A stretch of DNA of 7,425 nt from Porphyromonas sp. (GCA_003640335.1 RBKG01000242.1:1-7425), one strand, 5' to 3'. Counted from the first letter of the stretch, positions 1-7,400 are shown. The notes: generated by a model not told the origin, from the letters alone. Numbers and translations are program-made.

Positions 1-18
1 CACCGAATTTAGGGTAAT

Positions 19-528
19 CTAACCAAAGCTTTTCCAGCTCCTCGGAAGAGATGGGGGATGTTCTGTTTTTATGATCTCAAATATTCCATCATAAGCTTCT
101 CCCTGATAGAGTACTTTTCGAAAACTCCCATCAAGATTATACGAGCAATCTATCCGTCTTAGCTTCTCTGTTGTTCCCGATTTGCATTCAAACAAGAATA
201 TTCCTCTAAGGAATAACTTCCCGGGATAATCGGGGTAAGAATGGTACTGAAAAGTCAAATAGTCGTCGTAGTTATCCCTCAAGAAATCCAAACCGAAGTA
301 TCCCACATTGGACTCAATGGCGCAGTAGGGGCTGTCATCATCCTTGAGAATCGTTGCGAAGTAAACCTTCTGCCTCTCATGTGCTTCGCGAGAAGCTAGT
401 TCTAACAGCCCCTCCTTATTCTTACGACGAGAGTAGCGAGTCTTGTTATAGCCATCTAATTGACGTAGGGTTACTTCTTCTGTATTTATGTAATTACCAA
501 TCCAGGTTCTATTGAATATTGTCTTCAT
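19..528 (-). CDS. Hypothetical 169-aa soluble protein, candidate immunity protein
   Basis: I do not recognise the family. The predicted protein has no signal peptide and no hydrophobic stretch long enough to be a membrane segment, so it should be cytoplasmic. It is rich in tyrosine (14 of 169 residues). A dense aromatic and acidic stretch lies at about residues 77-101 (YFGLDFLRDNYDDYLTFQYH and onward), a basic patch at about 29-38 (KTRYSRRKNK), and the C-terminus is proline-rich (HPPSLPRSW). The ATG follows the TAG of the upstream gene fragment by only 2 nt, which suggests translational coupling and a shared function. A small, soluble, aromatic/acidic protein directly after a toxin-like C-terminal fragment fits an immunity protein of a polymorphic-toxin cassette; this is inferred from layout alone. 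The frame is uninterrupted with a plausible start. No promoter of its own is evident. It could equally be an unrelated hypothetical protein. Confidence 0.72.
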   Translation of the reverse strand: MKTIFNRTWIGNYINTEEVTLRQLDGYNKTRYSRRKNKEGLLELASREAHERQKVYFATILKDDDSPYCAIESNVGYFGLDFLRDNYDDYLTFQYHSYPDYPGKLFLRGIFLFECKSGTTEKLRRIDCSYNLDGSFRKVLYQGEAYDGIFEIIKTEHPPSLPRSWKSFG

Positions 529-530
529 AA

Positions 531-764
531 CTAATTATAGGATTTGCCTTTTATATCTCTAATCTTTATATTGTGATCATTCGCGTAGTCTAATACCTTT
601 GGCGATATTCTCGCTTCCTGCACAGGCACCTCAAGAATCATTTGCCCTTTTAGGTCACGCCCTTGGTTAACCTTAAAGATATCTCTATTCACTCCCGTTT
701 TATTTGAAGGCACATCAGCAATAATTGCCCCCGGTGCGTATTTATCCTTTAGCTGTATTTTCCA
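531..764 (-). pseudogene. Truncated 3' end of a larger gene, possible polymorphic-toxin C-terminus
   Basis: The frame is open for 77 codons from just after a TAG at 765-767 to the TAG at 531-533. An internal ATG at 711-713 would give a 60-aa product, but plausible protein-like sequence continues for 17 codons upstream of it (WKIQLKDKYAPGAIIAD), so this looks like the tail of a longer protein with its N-terminus lost rather than a complete small gene. The fragment has no signal peptide. Visible pieces are APGAIIADMPSNKTG, a probable strand KGQMILEVP, a probable helix SPKVLDYANDH and a closing strand NIKIRDI; this mixed alpha/beta, charged, soluble character is what nuclease-type toxin tips often look like, but I recognise no catalytic motif. 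The upstream side abuts an IS30-like remnant in the same frame, separated by stops. The next gene starts 2 nt downstream, which supports a former toxin-immunity pair. It may also be translated as an orphan small protein from the internal ATG. Confidence 0.55.
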
Positions 765-857
765 CTAGGAAGTGCAACACTCGTTTTACAAATTTAGATA
801 GAAAACCTCATGTGGAGTCCTGTATCCTAACTTTTTCCTCGGATGCACACTCCTCCC
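765..857 (-). mobile_element. IS30-family transposase C-terminal remnant
   Basis: On the minus strand, 857 to 786 reads RSVHPRKKLGYRTPHEVF then YLNL and a stop. This matches the conserved C-terminal signature of IS30-family transposases (N-R-P-R-K-x-L-G-Y/F-x-T-P-x-E-V-F). Four nt beyond that stop, in another frame, 781-770 reads SVAL, a tail common in this family, so the end of the gene appears frameshifted. The upstream frame is closed by a stop at 858-860, and none of the catalytic DDE region is present. Only about 90 bp of the element is left, and no matching inverted repeat or target duplication was found. It cannot be mobile. It lies between the mutS terminator and the truncated toxin-like fragment, and probably marks the breakpoint that removed the N-terminal part of that gene. 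Confidence 0.6.
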
Positions 858-940
858 TTAAGTGCACAGCAATAAAAACATCAGCAAAATCCGCTGTTTG
901 ATAGAAAGTACTTTCAGCAGGAGACTTTTGACACAAACAA

Positions 941-977
941 GGGGGCTGAGCAAAAGTAATTTTGCCCAGCCCCTTTT
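941..977 (-). terminator. Rho-independent terminator after mutS, probably bidirectional
   Basis: Bases 942-955 pair with 960-973: seven G/C-rich pairs (GGGGCTG with CAGCCCC), one A/C mismatch, then six more pairs (GCAAAA with TTTTGC), closing a 4-nt GTAA loop. On the minus strand the stem starts about 40 nt after the mutS stop and is followed by the T-rich run TTGTTTGTGT. On the plus strand it is followed by TTTTCTT, so it could work in both directions. It would end the pheT-yebC-thioesterase-mutS transcript and separate it from the accessory genes to the left. Confidence 0.85.
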
Positions 978-1014
978 CTTAAGGAATATCAGAATAAGAT
1001 ATTGTCTAGATACT

Positions 1015-3675
1015 CTACTTAGGCATCTTAAGCACAGCTTGTATCTCGGATAACTTATTCAAGGCTTCTAATGGCGTGAGATTATTTACATCAACCTTAA
1101 GTAACATATCCCGTATATTCTCTAGCAGTGGGTCATCTAATTGGAAAAGACTCAACTGAATGCCATCTTTGAGCGAAGATTCTTTAAGACGCTTCGTGCG
1201 CTTGCCTTCAGATGGTTCACAGCCCTCTGTACAAGCATCATCAGACAATTCCAACTTAGCATCTTGCTCTAGTTGCGCCAAGATATCGTTAGCACGGCTA
1301 ACAATCCATTGAGGCATACCCCCTAAACGAGCCACCTGAATACCGAAGCTATGCTCACTACCACCAGGAACCAATTTTCTGAGGAACAGCATCTGTCCAT
1401 CTACTTCTTTGGCAGAAACATTAAAGTTCTTGACACGCTCAAGACGCTCTTCTAAGTCATTTAGCTCGTGATAGTGCGTCGCAAAAAGAGTCTTAGCTCG
1501 CCCACGTGGATTATCATGCAAGTACTCCACGATACTCCACGCAATAGAAATACCATCATAAGTACTCGTACCACGACCAAGTTCGTCAAACAAAATCAAA
1601 CTACGAGGAGTAAGATTATTCAAGATGCTAGAAGCCTCCTGCATCTCTACCATAAATGTAGACTCCCCACGACTGATATTGTCCGAAGCTCCAACGCGAG
1701 TAAAAATAGCATCTACAATACCTATTCTTGCCGATTTGGCTGGAACGAATGCCCCTATTTGTGCAAGCAAAGTTATAAGAGCCGTTTGACGAAGCAAAGC
1801 ACTCTTACCACTCATATTAGGACCCGTGATGACCATAATCTGTTGCTTATCATCGTTAAGCTCAACATCATTAGGTATGTATTGCTGACCAAAAGGCAAC
1901 TGCCTCTCAATCACGGGGTGCCTGCCCTCCTCAATATGTATTTCCTTGCTATCATTCACCTCAGGCATAACATAGCCATAAAGCGAAGCCGTTTCGGCAA
2001 AAGAAGCTAAGCAATCTATCTGAGCTAGGGCCTGCGCATTTCGCTGTAAGAGCGTGATATACTTGGATAGTTCCTGTACAAGCTCGGCAAACAACTGGTT
2101 CTCAATAACGGCTATCTTATCCTCCGCACCAAGAATTTTTTCCTCATAATCCTTGAGCTCAGCGGTAATATAACGCTCGGCATTGACTAGAGTTTGCTTG
2201 CGTATCCATTCAGCTGGAACTTTATCTTTATACGTATTGCGAACCTCGATGTAATAACCAAAGACATTATTAAAGGCAATCTTTAATGAAGGAATGCCCG
2301 TCTGCTCACTCTCACGCTGCTGAATATGTTGCAGATAATCCTTTCCGCCCGATGATAGGCGACGCAATTCATCTAGCTCTGCATTAACGCCATTAGCGAT
2401 AACAGGTCCTCGCCCTAGCGCAATAGGTGCATCAGGGAGAAGCATCTGCTCAATTAGGTCGCACAAGTCGGAGCAATCATCTAGGCTATTACCCAAGACA
2501 TCTAAGGACGAAGCCTCGTGACCAAGCATAAGCTGACGTATCTGCGTACTCAGACTTAACGATGCCTTCAGTTGATTCACATCACGAGGACCAATGCGTC
2601 CAACAGCGACTTTCGTTGCAAGCCTTTCCATATCCCCCATCATGGCAAGACGCTCTCTTATATCCCGTCTCAAACTCTCATCGGTCAATAAGGCTTGAGC
2701 AATCTCTTGACGTTCTCTAATTTTCTCCACTTCAATCAGAGGGAATACCAGCCAACGACGCAGAAGACGCCCCCCCATGGGCGTAGAGGTGAAATCAATA
2801 ATATCAAGTAAGCTCTTACCCTCAGAGCTATTCATAGGATGAAGAATTTCAAGGCTACGCAAGGTAAAGCCATCCAAACGCAAGAAGTCAGAGCGGTCTA
2901 TACATCGGAGAGTCGTCACATGCTGAAGGTCATTATGACTCGTTAGCTCCATATAATTGAGGATAGCACCAGCCGCAGCCAGAGCTAGAGTGAGATGCTC
3001 AGCGCCAAAGCCCTTAAGGCTATGTACTCCGAAATGGGTTTGGATTTTCTTCTTGTTGGACTCGATAGCAAAGCTCCAATCATCTAAGTCAAAGGTAAAA
3101 CCACGATAAGACAAACGCCTACCGACCTCTAACTTTTGATTACGCTCAACGAGCAATTCCTTGGGTTGATAACTTGCTATGAGTTTATCTATATGTTCGA
3201 TAGAGCCTTCACTGCACAAGAATTCACCTGTGGAGATATCAAAGAGGCTAAGACCTGCTCGGTCTTGGTCAAGATAAACAGAAGCCAAATAATTATTCTC
3301 CTTACCAGAAAGGACATTATCCCCCAGCACAACCCCTGGAGTAACAAGCTCTGTGATACCACGCTTGACAAGTTTCTTCGTTTGCTTAGGGTCTTCTAGT
3401 TGGTCACAAATAGCCACACGATGACCAGCTCTTACGAGCTTAGGGAGGTAACTATCTAGAGCATGGTGCGGAAAACCAGCAAGCTCAACAAACTGAGCCG
3501 ACCCATTAGCTCTGCGCGTTAAGGTTATGCCGAGGACACGAGATGCGACAATAGCATCTTCTGAAAATGTCTCATAAAAGTCTCCCACACGAAACAATAA
3601 TATCGCATCAGGATGCTTATCCTTAATGCGATAGTACTGCTGCATAAGAGGAGTTTCAACAGCTCTCTTACTCAT
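1015..3675 (-). CDS. mutS: DNA mismatch repair protein MutS
   Basis: MutS binds base mismatches and small loops in newly replicated DNA and, with ATP, recruits MutL. At 886 aa it is full length (E. coli about 853). The N-terminal mismatch-binding domain (about 5-120) carries the Phe-x-Glu mismatch-reading motif at F33/E35 in GDFYETF. Connector, lever and clamp regions follow (about 125-575; lever motif STPMGGRLLRRW at about 297-308). The ABC-type ATPase has Walker A GPNMSGKS (618-625), the signature region SDNISRGEST (664-673), Walker B with D697/E698 in LILFDELGRGTST, and the switch histidine H734 in FATHYHEL. After a charged linker, QLSLF (840-844) matches the beta-clamp-binding pentapeptide, and the last 35 residues resemble the helical C-terminal oligomerisation segment. 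All key residues are present, so it should be active. The start lies 44 nt after the thioesterase stop with no evident promoter or Shine-Dalgarno, so co-transcription is likely; a terminator follows. The gene contains a run of seven Gs (2770-2776). Confidence 0.98.
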   Translation of the reverse strand: MSKRAVETPLMQQYYRIKDKHPDAILLFRVGDFYETFSEDAIVASRVLGITLTRRANGSAQFVELAGFPHHALDSYLPKLVRAGHRVAICDQLEDPKQTKKLVKRGITELVTPGVVLGDNVLSGKENNYLASVYLDQDRAGLSLFDISTGEFLCSEGSIEHIDKLIASYQPKELLVERNQKLEVGRRLSYRGFTFDLDDWSFAIESNKKKIQTHFGVHSLKGFGAEHLTLALAAAGAILNYMELTSHNDLQHVTTLRCIDRSDFLRLDGFTLRSLEILHPMNSSEGKSLLDIIDFTSTPMGGRLLRRWLVFPLIEVEKIRERQEIAQALLTDESLRRDIRERLAMMGDMERLATKVAVGRIGPRDVNQLKASLSLSTQIRQLMLGHEASSLDVLGNSLDDCSDLCDLIEQMLLPDAPIALGRGPVIANGVNAELDELRRLSSGGKDYLQHIQQRESEQTGIPSLKIAFNNVFGYYIEVRNTYKDKVPAEWIRKQTLVNAERYITAELKDYEEKILGAEDKIAVIENQLFAELVQELSKYITLLQRNAQALAQIDCLASFAETASLYGYVMPEVNDSKEIHIEEGRHPVIERQLPFGQQYIPNDVELNDDKQQIMVITGPNMSGKSALLRQTALITLLAQIGAFVPAKSARIGIVDAIFTRVGASDNISRGESTFMVEMQEASSILNNLTPRSLILFDELGRGTSTYDGISIAWSIVEYLHDNPRGRAKTLFATHYHELNDLEERLERVKNFNVSAKEVDGQMLFLRKLVPGGSEHSFGIQVARLGGMPQWIVSRANDILAQLEQDAKLELSDDACTEGCEPSEGKRTKRLKESSLKDGIQLSLFQLDDPLLENIRDMLLKVDVNNLTPLEALNKLSEIQAVLKMPK

Positions 3676-3719
3676 AATTATTGTTTCTATTTATGCTTAT
3701 TTTACTCGGTGATGGCTCT

Positions 3720-4133
3720 CTAAAGACCTAATAGCTCCTTAAAAAATTCGCCACGAGTCATCACGCCATCTTTCACAAGCACAATCTCTACCTCTCCAGA
3801 AGCCGACAATTCGCCCGAACTATGGAGTATAGTTTGGTCAAAAATAAGCTTAGCTCCTTTCATTCGGCAAGAGAGCATGCTCGTAAAGCTATCGCCACTG
3901 CGCAAGCTCTTGCGGTAGTTGATAGTTACCTTGTAAACATAAGCATCAAGCCCCTGCTCATGCATCTCACCGAAGTTTACCCCTAAGCTCTCTAGGAACT
4001 CATGGCGGGTATGCTCCATGTAATGCTGATAGTTGGCATTATTGACTACCCCCTGAAGGTCGCACTCATAGTCGCGAACCTTCATAGGGAGAGAGTACAT
4101 ACATGCTTCTGCTTGATGCTCCTTATTCTGCAT
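3720..4133 (-). CDS. Hotdog-fold acyl-CoA thioesterase, 4-hydroxybenzoyl-CoA thioesterase-like
   Basis: This 137-aa protein belongs to the 4HBT/YbgC branch of hotdog-fold thioesterases, which hydrolyse acyl-CoA (or acyl-ACP) to the free acid and the carrier. The family's active-site signature is clear: RDYECDLQGVVNNANYQHY at residues 20-38, with D25 at the position of the catalytic aspartate, G28-V29-V30 starting the hotdog helix, and the conserved Y35 and E40. The strands VYKVTINYRKSLRSGDSF and KLIFDQTILHSSGELSASGEVEIVLV complete a single hotdog domain. Length is normal and no signal peptide is seen, so it is cytoplasmic and probably a homo-oligomer. The physiological substrate cannot be told from sequence. 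The chosen ATG overlaps the end of yebC by 11 nt, which suggests translational coupling; later ATGs at codons 12 and 17 are possible starts, since the conserved domain begins near residue 15. Confidence 0.9.
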   Translation of the reverse strand: MQNKEHQAEACMYSLPMKVRDYECDLQGVVNNANYQHYMEHTRHEFLESLGVNFGEMHEQGLDAYVYKVTINYRKSLRSGDSFTSMLSCRMKGAKLIFDQTILHSSGELSASGEVEIVLVKDGVMTRGEFFKELLGL

Positions 4134-4851
4134 CCTCGTCTTCTTTCATATTATGGAAAACGTTCTGCACGTCTTCGTCTTCTTCGAGCTTATCAAGGAG
4201 CTTCTGAATAGTTTCTCTTTGCTCTGCAGTCACATCCTTAGTATCATTAGGGATACGAACGAATTCAACAGACGTGATTTCATAGCCAGCACCTTCTAGA
4301 TAAGACTGGATAGCTGAGTTCTGAGAGAATGCACCAGAAAGGATAATTTCACCTTCTTCTGCTTCAATCTCATCGACACCATAGTCAATAAGTTCAAGCT
4401 CTAACTCTTCTAGGTCTGCTCCTTCCTTAGGATTAACGTGGAAGATGCACTTGTGCTCAAATAGGAATTCAAGGCTACCTGAAGTACCAAGGCTACCACC
4501 TAACTTATTGAAATAACTGCGCACATTAGCCACAGTACGTGTAGTGTTGTCCGTAGCTGTCTCTACGAAGATAGCGATACCGAAAGGACCATAACCCTCA
4601 TAGTTCATTTCCTTATAATCGGTAAAGTCCTTACTTGTAGCCTTCTTAATCGCACGCTCAACGTTATCCTTAGGCATATTTTCCTTCTTGGCTGTCTGCA
4701 TAAGCACACGCAAGCGTGGGTTTGTTTCTGGGTCTGGACCGCTAGCCTTTACTGCCATAGTAATTTCCTTACCTAGCTTAGTGAAGACACGAGCCATATT
4801 GCCCCAACGCTTCATCTTACGTGCTTTACGATATTCAAATGCTCTTCCCAT
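4123..4851 (-). CDS. yebC: YebC/PmpR/TACO1-family protein
   Basis: The 242-aa protein is a full-length member of the YebC family. Members were first annotated as DNA-binding transcriptional regulators (PmpR type); work on the mitochondrial homologue TACO1 and on bacterial YebC points to a role in translation, easing ribosome stalling at proline-rich stretches. Which role applies here cannot be read from sequence. The N-terminus MGRAFEYRKARKMKRWGNMA is the Bacteroidetes variant of the usual MAGHSKW start. It is followed by the conserved basic helical domain (GKEITMAVKASGPDPETNPRL, KKENMPKDNVERAIKKAT, residues about 27-74) and the domain containing YEGYGPFGIAIFVE, DNTTRTVANVRSYFNKLGG and GSLGTSGSLEFLF (about 84-131). 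The C-terminal part (about 140-242) is strongly acidic and ends LEEDEDVQNVFHNMKEDEDAE-like. It starts 40 nt after pheT, with an A-rich leader and no Shine-Dalgarno, and its end overlaps the thioesterase start. Confidence 0.96.
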   Translation of the reverse strand: MGRAFEYRKARKMKRWGNMARVFTKLGKEITMAVKASGPDPETNPRLRVLMQTAKKENMPKDNVERAIKKATSKDFTDYKEMNYEGYGPFGIAIFVETATDNTTRTVANVRSYFNKLGGSLGTSGSLEFLFEHKCIFHVNPKEGADLEELELELIDYGVDEIEAEEGEIILSGAFSQNSAIQSYLEGAGYEITSVEFVRIPNDTKDVTAEQRETIQKLLDKLEEDEDVQNVFHNMKEDEDAE

Positions 4852-4891
4852 TAGTATGTCTTTATATTACTTTATTTGTTAATCAATTATC

Positions 4892-7360
4892 TTAACGTAG
4901 GCTTGCCCCTAGCTGAGTCTCTAGACTACGCTGTATTTTGCTCATAATGCTTTCAATCTGCTTCTCGCTCATCGTCTGAGTTTCATCTTGAAGGAAGAAT
5001 GACACTGCGTAACTCTTCTTCCCTGCAGGCAGATTTTTACCCTCATAAACGTCAAAGAGTTCACACTTCTTTAAGAGTTTCTTTTCACTCTTGTAAGCGA
5101 TAGCCTCAATCTCTACAAATTTCGTTTGTTGGTCTATAAGTAGAGATAGGTCTCTCTTCACGACAGGGAATTTAGGCAACTCTGATATTACGATTTTAGC
5201 ACGCTCAGCCAAACGCTGTATCGTGTTCCACTCTAGTTCGGCATAGTAAACAGGCTGTTCAATATCGGCAGCTGTTAAGAGTTTATTGCTCACAAGCCCT
5301 AAGCGACCTACAAGAAGGCGTCCGCCTTCGGCTGTTATCTCTAGGCACTTACCAGCGAAGATATCACACTCAACTTCTTGATAACGAAGCAATCCTACAT
5401 TGATTGCAAGACGGCGCAGGATATGCTCTACATGAGCCTTTAACTCAAATGGCGATACAGTTTCATTGGGGTGCGCCCAGTTACCACTTACACGCTCACC
5501 CGAAATCCACAAGCCTAGACGCTGGCTCTCTTCATAACTATCCATTGTAGGCGTTGAGCCTTCTTCCATTCGGCTAGAGTAGCAATTACCCCATTCAAAG
5601 AAGTGGATATTCTTAATCTGTCTGCGCAGATTGCGTGAGATACTCTGAAGACCACCAAAGAGCAATGACTGACGCATAACACCGAGTTCGTTACTCAATG
5701 GGTTCAATAGACGTACAAGACGCTCTGTTGGATATGAAGACAAGCCTTCATAATAAGCCTCAGCTGAAAGTGAATTACATAGGATTTCGCTGAAACCTGC
5801 TCCCACTAGCTGCTCGCTAATGAGTATCTTTCTTTTATAAGAGCGGTCAATATCTGTTTGGCTACTCAAATTCGCATGGATATAGCCACTGAGTTCGATG
5901 TTATTGTAACCATAAATACGCATAACATCTTCGATAACGTCTACATCTCGCGTTACGTCAATGCGATACTTAGGCACTTCAAGTTTCCACAAATCACCCT
6001 CTTGAGCAAGCACTTTAATCTCTAAGCTTTCAAGAATACGTTTAACCTCTTCTTGTGGAATAACTTTACCGATAAGTTTAGCCATCTTATCAAGAGAGAG
6101 CTCCACTTGATAAGGTTCGCTCTTCACTGGATAGTAATCATACACTCCCCCATCAACGGTTGCTTCTGGGCATAGTTCCAATATCAGCGATACGGCACGC
6201 GCCAAAGCCCATGTTGTATTGTTGGCATCAAGACCACGCTCAAAGCGGAATGACGAATCGGTATTTAGACCTTGACGACGGGCAGACTTACGCACATAAG
6301 AGGCATTGAAGTTAGCTGACTCAATGAAAATGCTTGTTGTTCCCTCTGTCGTTCCACTATCCTCAGCACCCATGACACCAGCAAGACAAACAGGCTTACC
6401 AGAGCCGTCTGAGATGACAATATCTTGCTCGCATAGTGTATGCTCGACATGGTCAAGTAGAGTAACCTTAGCCTCAGGCTTACTCAAGCCAACTATTAGC
6501 TTAGACTTAATCTTATCCACATCATAAGCGTGCAGAGGCTGACCAAATTCATGGAGGACATAGTTCGTTATGTCTACGATATTATTGATAGGCTTCTGCC
6601 CTATTGCTTCTAAGCGGAAACGCAACCACTCAGGGCTCTCCCCTACTGTTACGCCACGCACCACGACGCCTTGATAACGAGCGACAACGTCTTGTGGAGC
6701 CGTAATCTCTACCTCTACGGGGCAGGCTCCGTTTGCTAGGCTCTTAACCTCTGGAAGTGTAGCCTTTGTTGGGGTGACATTCTGCGTTAGATAGGCAGCC
6801 ACATCACGAGCAACACCATAATGGCTCGTAGCATCGATGCGGTTAGGCGTTATATCAACCTCTAGAACCTCGTCTGTACGCACACCGAAGTATTCTGCAG
6901 CGGGCATACCTATACGCACCTTATCTAGAGGCAATAGGATAATACCACTATTATCATGACCGACACCAATCTCTACTTCGCTACATAGCATACCGAAGCT
7001 TTCAACCCCACGGATTTTACCCTTCTTAATAGTAAATGTTTCTTCGCCATGCCCAAGTACAGTGCCAATAGTTGCCACCACCACAGCATGACCAACACCT
7101 ACATTAGGTGCACCGCAAACGATTTGAAGAGGCTCTTCTGCTCCTATATCGACAGTCGTAACGTGTAGATGGTCACTATTTTCGTGGTCAACGCAAGTAA
7201 GCACTTGACCGATAACTAAGCCTTTAAGTCCGCCTGGGACAGACTCTACTTCTTCTACACCGCCTGTCTCTAGACCTATCGAAGTCAGAGCCTTAGACAG
7301 TTCCTCTGCCGTGAGATTTGTTTGCACATACTCTCGTAGCCAATCGTAGGATATATTCAT
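4892..7360 (-). CDS. pheT: Phenylalanine--tRNA ligase beta subunit
   Basis: This is the large subunit of the alpha2-beta2 phenylalanyl-tRNA synthetase, which charges tRNA-Phe and edits mischarged Tyr-tRNA. Its 822 aa match the bacterial family. Domains in order: an N-terminal helix-strand leader (1-40, MNISYDWLREYV); the EMAP/OB-fold tRNA-binding domain B1 (about 42-152, NSDHLHV, QIVCGAPNV, RGVESFGMLCSE); the B3/B4 editing domain (about 215-390, VDITNYVLHEFGQPLHAYD, AGVMGAEDSGTT, ESANFN, RFERGLD); B5 (about 412-485, KYRIDVTRDVDVIEDVMRIY); the inactive synthetase-like core (about 490-710, LLNPLSNELGVMRQSLL, FFEWGNCY); and the C-terminal ferredoxin-like anticodon-binding domain (about 728-822, LPKFPVVKRDLSLLID). 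The alpha subunit pheS is not in the window and must be encoded elsewhere or further upstream. Editing-domain residue K256 and the GA in place of GG at 331-332 are mild departures. It is the first gene of the leftward run, behind a probable promoter. Confidence 0.98.
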   Translation of the reverse strand: MNISYDWLREYVQTNLTAEELSKALTSIGLETGGVEEVESVPGGLKGLVIGQVLTCVDHENSDHLHVTTVDIGAEEPLQIVCGAPNVGVGHAVVVATIGTVLGHGEETFTIKKGKIRGVESFGMLCSEVEIGVGHDNSGIILLPLDKVRIGMPAAEYFGVRTDEVLEVDITPNRIDATSHYGVARDVAAYLTQNVTPTKATLPEVKSLANGACPVEVEITAPQDVVARYQGVVVRGVTVGESPEWLRFRLEAIGQKPINNIVDITNYVLHEFGQPLHAYDVDKIKSKLIVGLSKPEAKVTLLDHVEHTLCEQDIVISDGSGKPVCLAGVMGAEDSGTTEGTTSIFIESANFNASYVRKSARRQGLNTDSSFRFERGLDANNTTWALARAVSLILELCPEATVDGGVYDYYPVKSEPYQVELSLDKMAKLIGKVIPQEEVKRILESLEIKVLAQEGDLWKLEVPKYRIDVTRDVDVIEDVMRIYGYNNIELSGYIHANLSSQTDIDRSYKRKILISEQLVGAGFSEILCNSLSAEAYYEGLSSYPTERLVRLLNPLSNELGVMRQSLLFGGLQSISRNLRRQIKNIHFFEWGNCYSSRMEEGSTPTMDSYEESQRLGLWISGERVSGNWAHPNETVSPFELKAHVEHILRRLAINVGLLRYQEVECDIFAGKCLEITAEGGRLLVGRLGLVSNKLLTAADIEQPVYYAELEWNTIQRLAERAKIVISELPKFPVVKRDLSLLIDQQTKFVEIEAIAYKSEKKLLKKCELFDVYEGKNLPAGKKSYAVSFFLQDETQTMSEKQIESIMSKIQRSLETQLGASLR

Positions 7361-7385
7361 GGTATTCTATATCTAATTTATCTAT

Positions 7386-7400
7386 ATGAGTGCAAATTTA
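7386..7400 (-). promoter_or_regulatory. Probable Bacteroidetes-type -7 box for pheT
   Basis: On the minus strand, 7400-7393 reads TAAATTTG, followed by CAC. This matches the Bacteroidetes -7 consensus TAnnTTTG recognised by the primary sigma factor (ABfA). A start about 5-7 nt downstream would give a leader of roughly 25 nt before the pheT ATG at 7360. No good -33 TTTG is visible in the 25 bases left before the window edge, so the call rests on the -7 box and its position. The short leader leaves no room for a T-box or attenuator. Confidence 0.5.

Noticed and set aside
1..1014. CRISPR array, tRNA or other structured RNA in the left accessory part
   Set aside because: No regularly spaced repeats, cloverleaf or known RNA motif is visible; the only strong structure is the terminator.
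862..1053. Plus-strand open frame of 63 codons
   Set aside because: It runs through the terminator hairpin and into the antisense of the mutS end, and its sequence is not protein-like.
1468..2010. Plus-strand open frame of 180 codons opposite mutS
   Set aside because: It is the antisense of the conserved MutS ATPase region; low-complexity composition and no recognisable motif mark it as a shadow frame.
2768..2782. Inverted repeat CGCCC...GGGCG near the seven-G run
   Set aside because: The five-base arms lie within conserved coding sequence and are explained by the glycine/proline codons.
3136..3399. Open frames on both strands within the mutS N-terminal half (also minus 3189-3371)
   Set aside because: They overlap well-supported MutS coding sequence in other frames and show no family features.
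6265..6527. Open frames on both strands inside pheT and others at 4002-4211 and 4688-4882
   Set aside because: All are shadows of pheT, yebC or the thioesterase, with no start context or homology.
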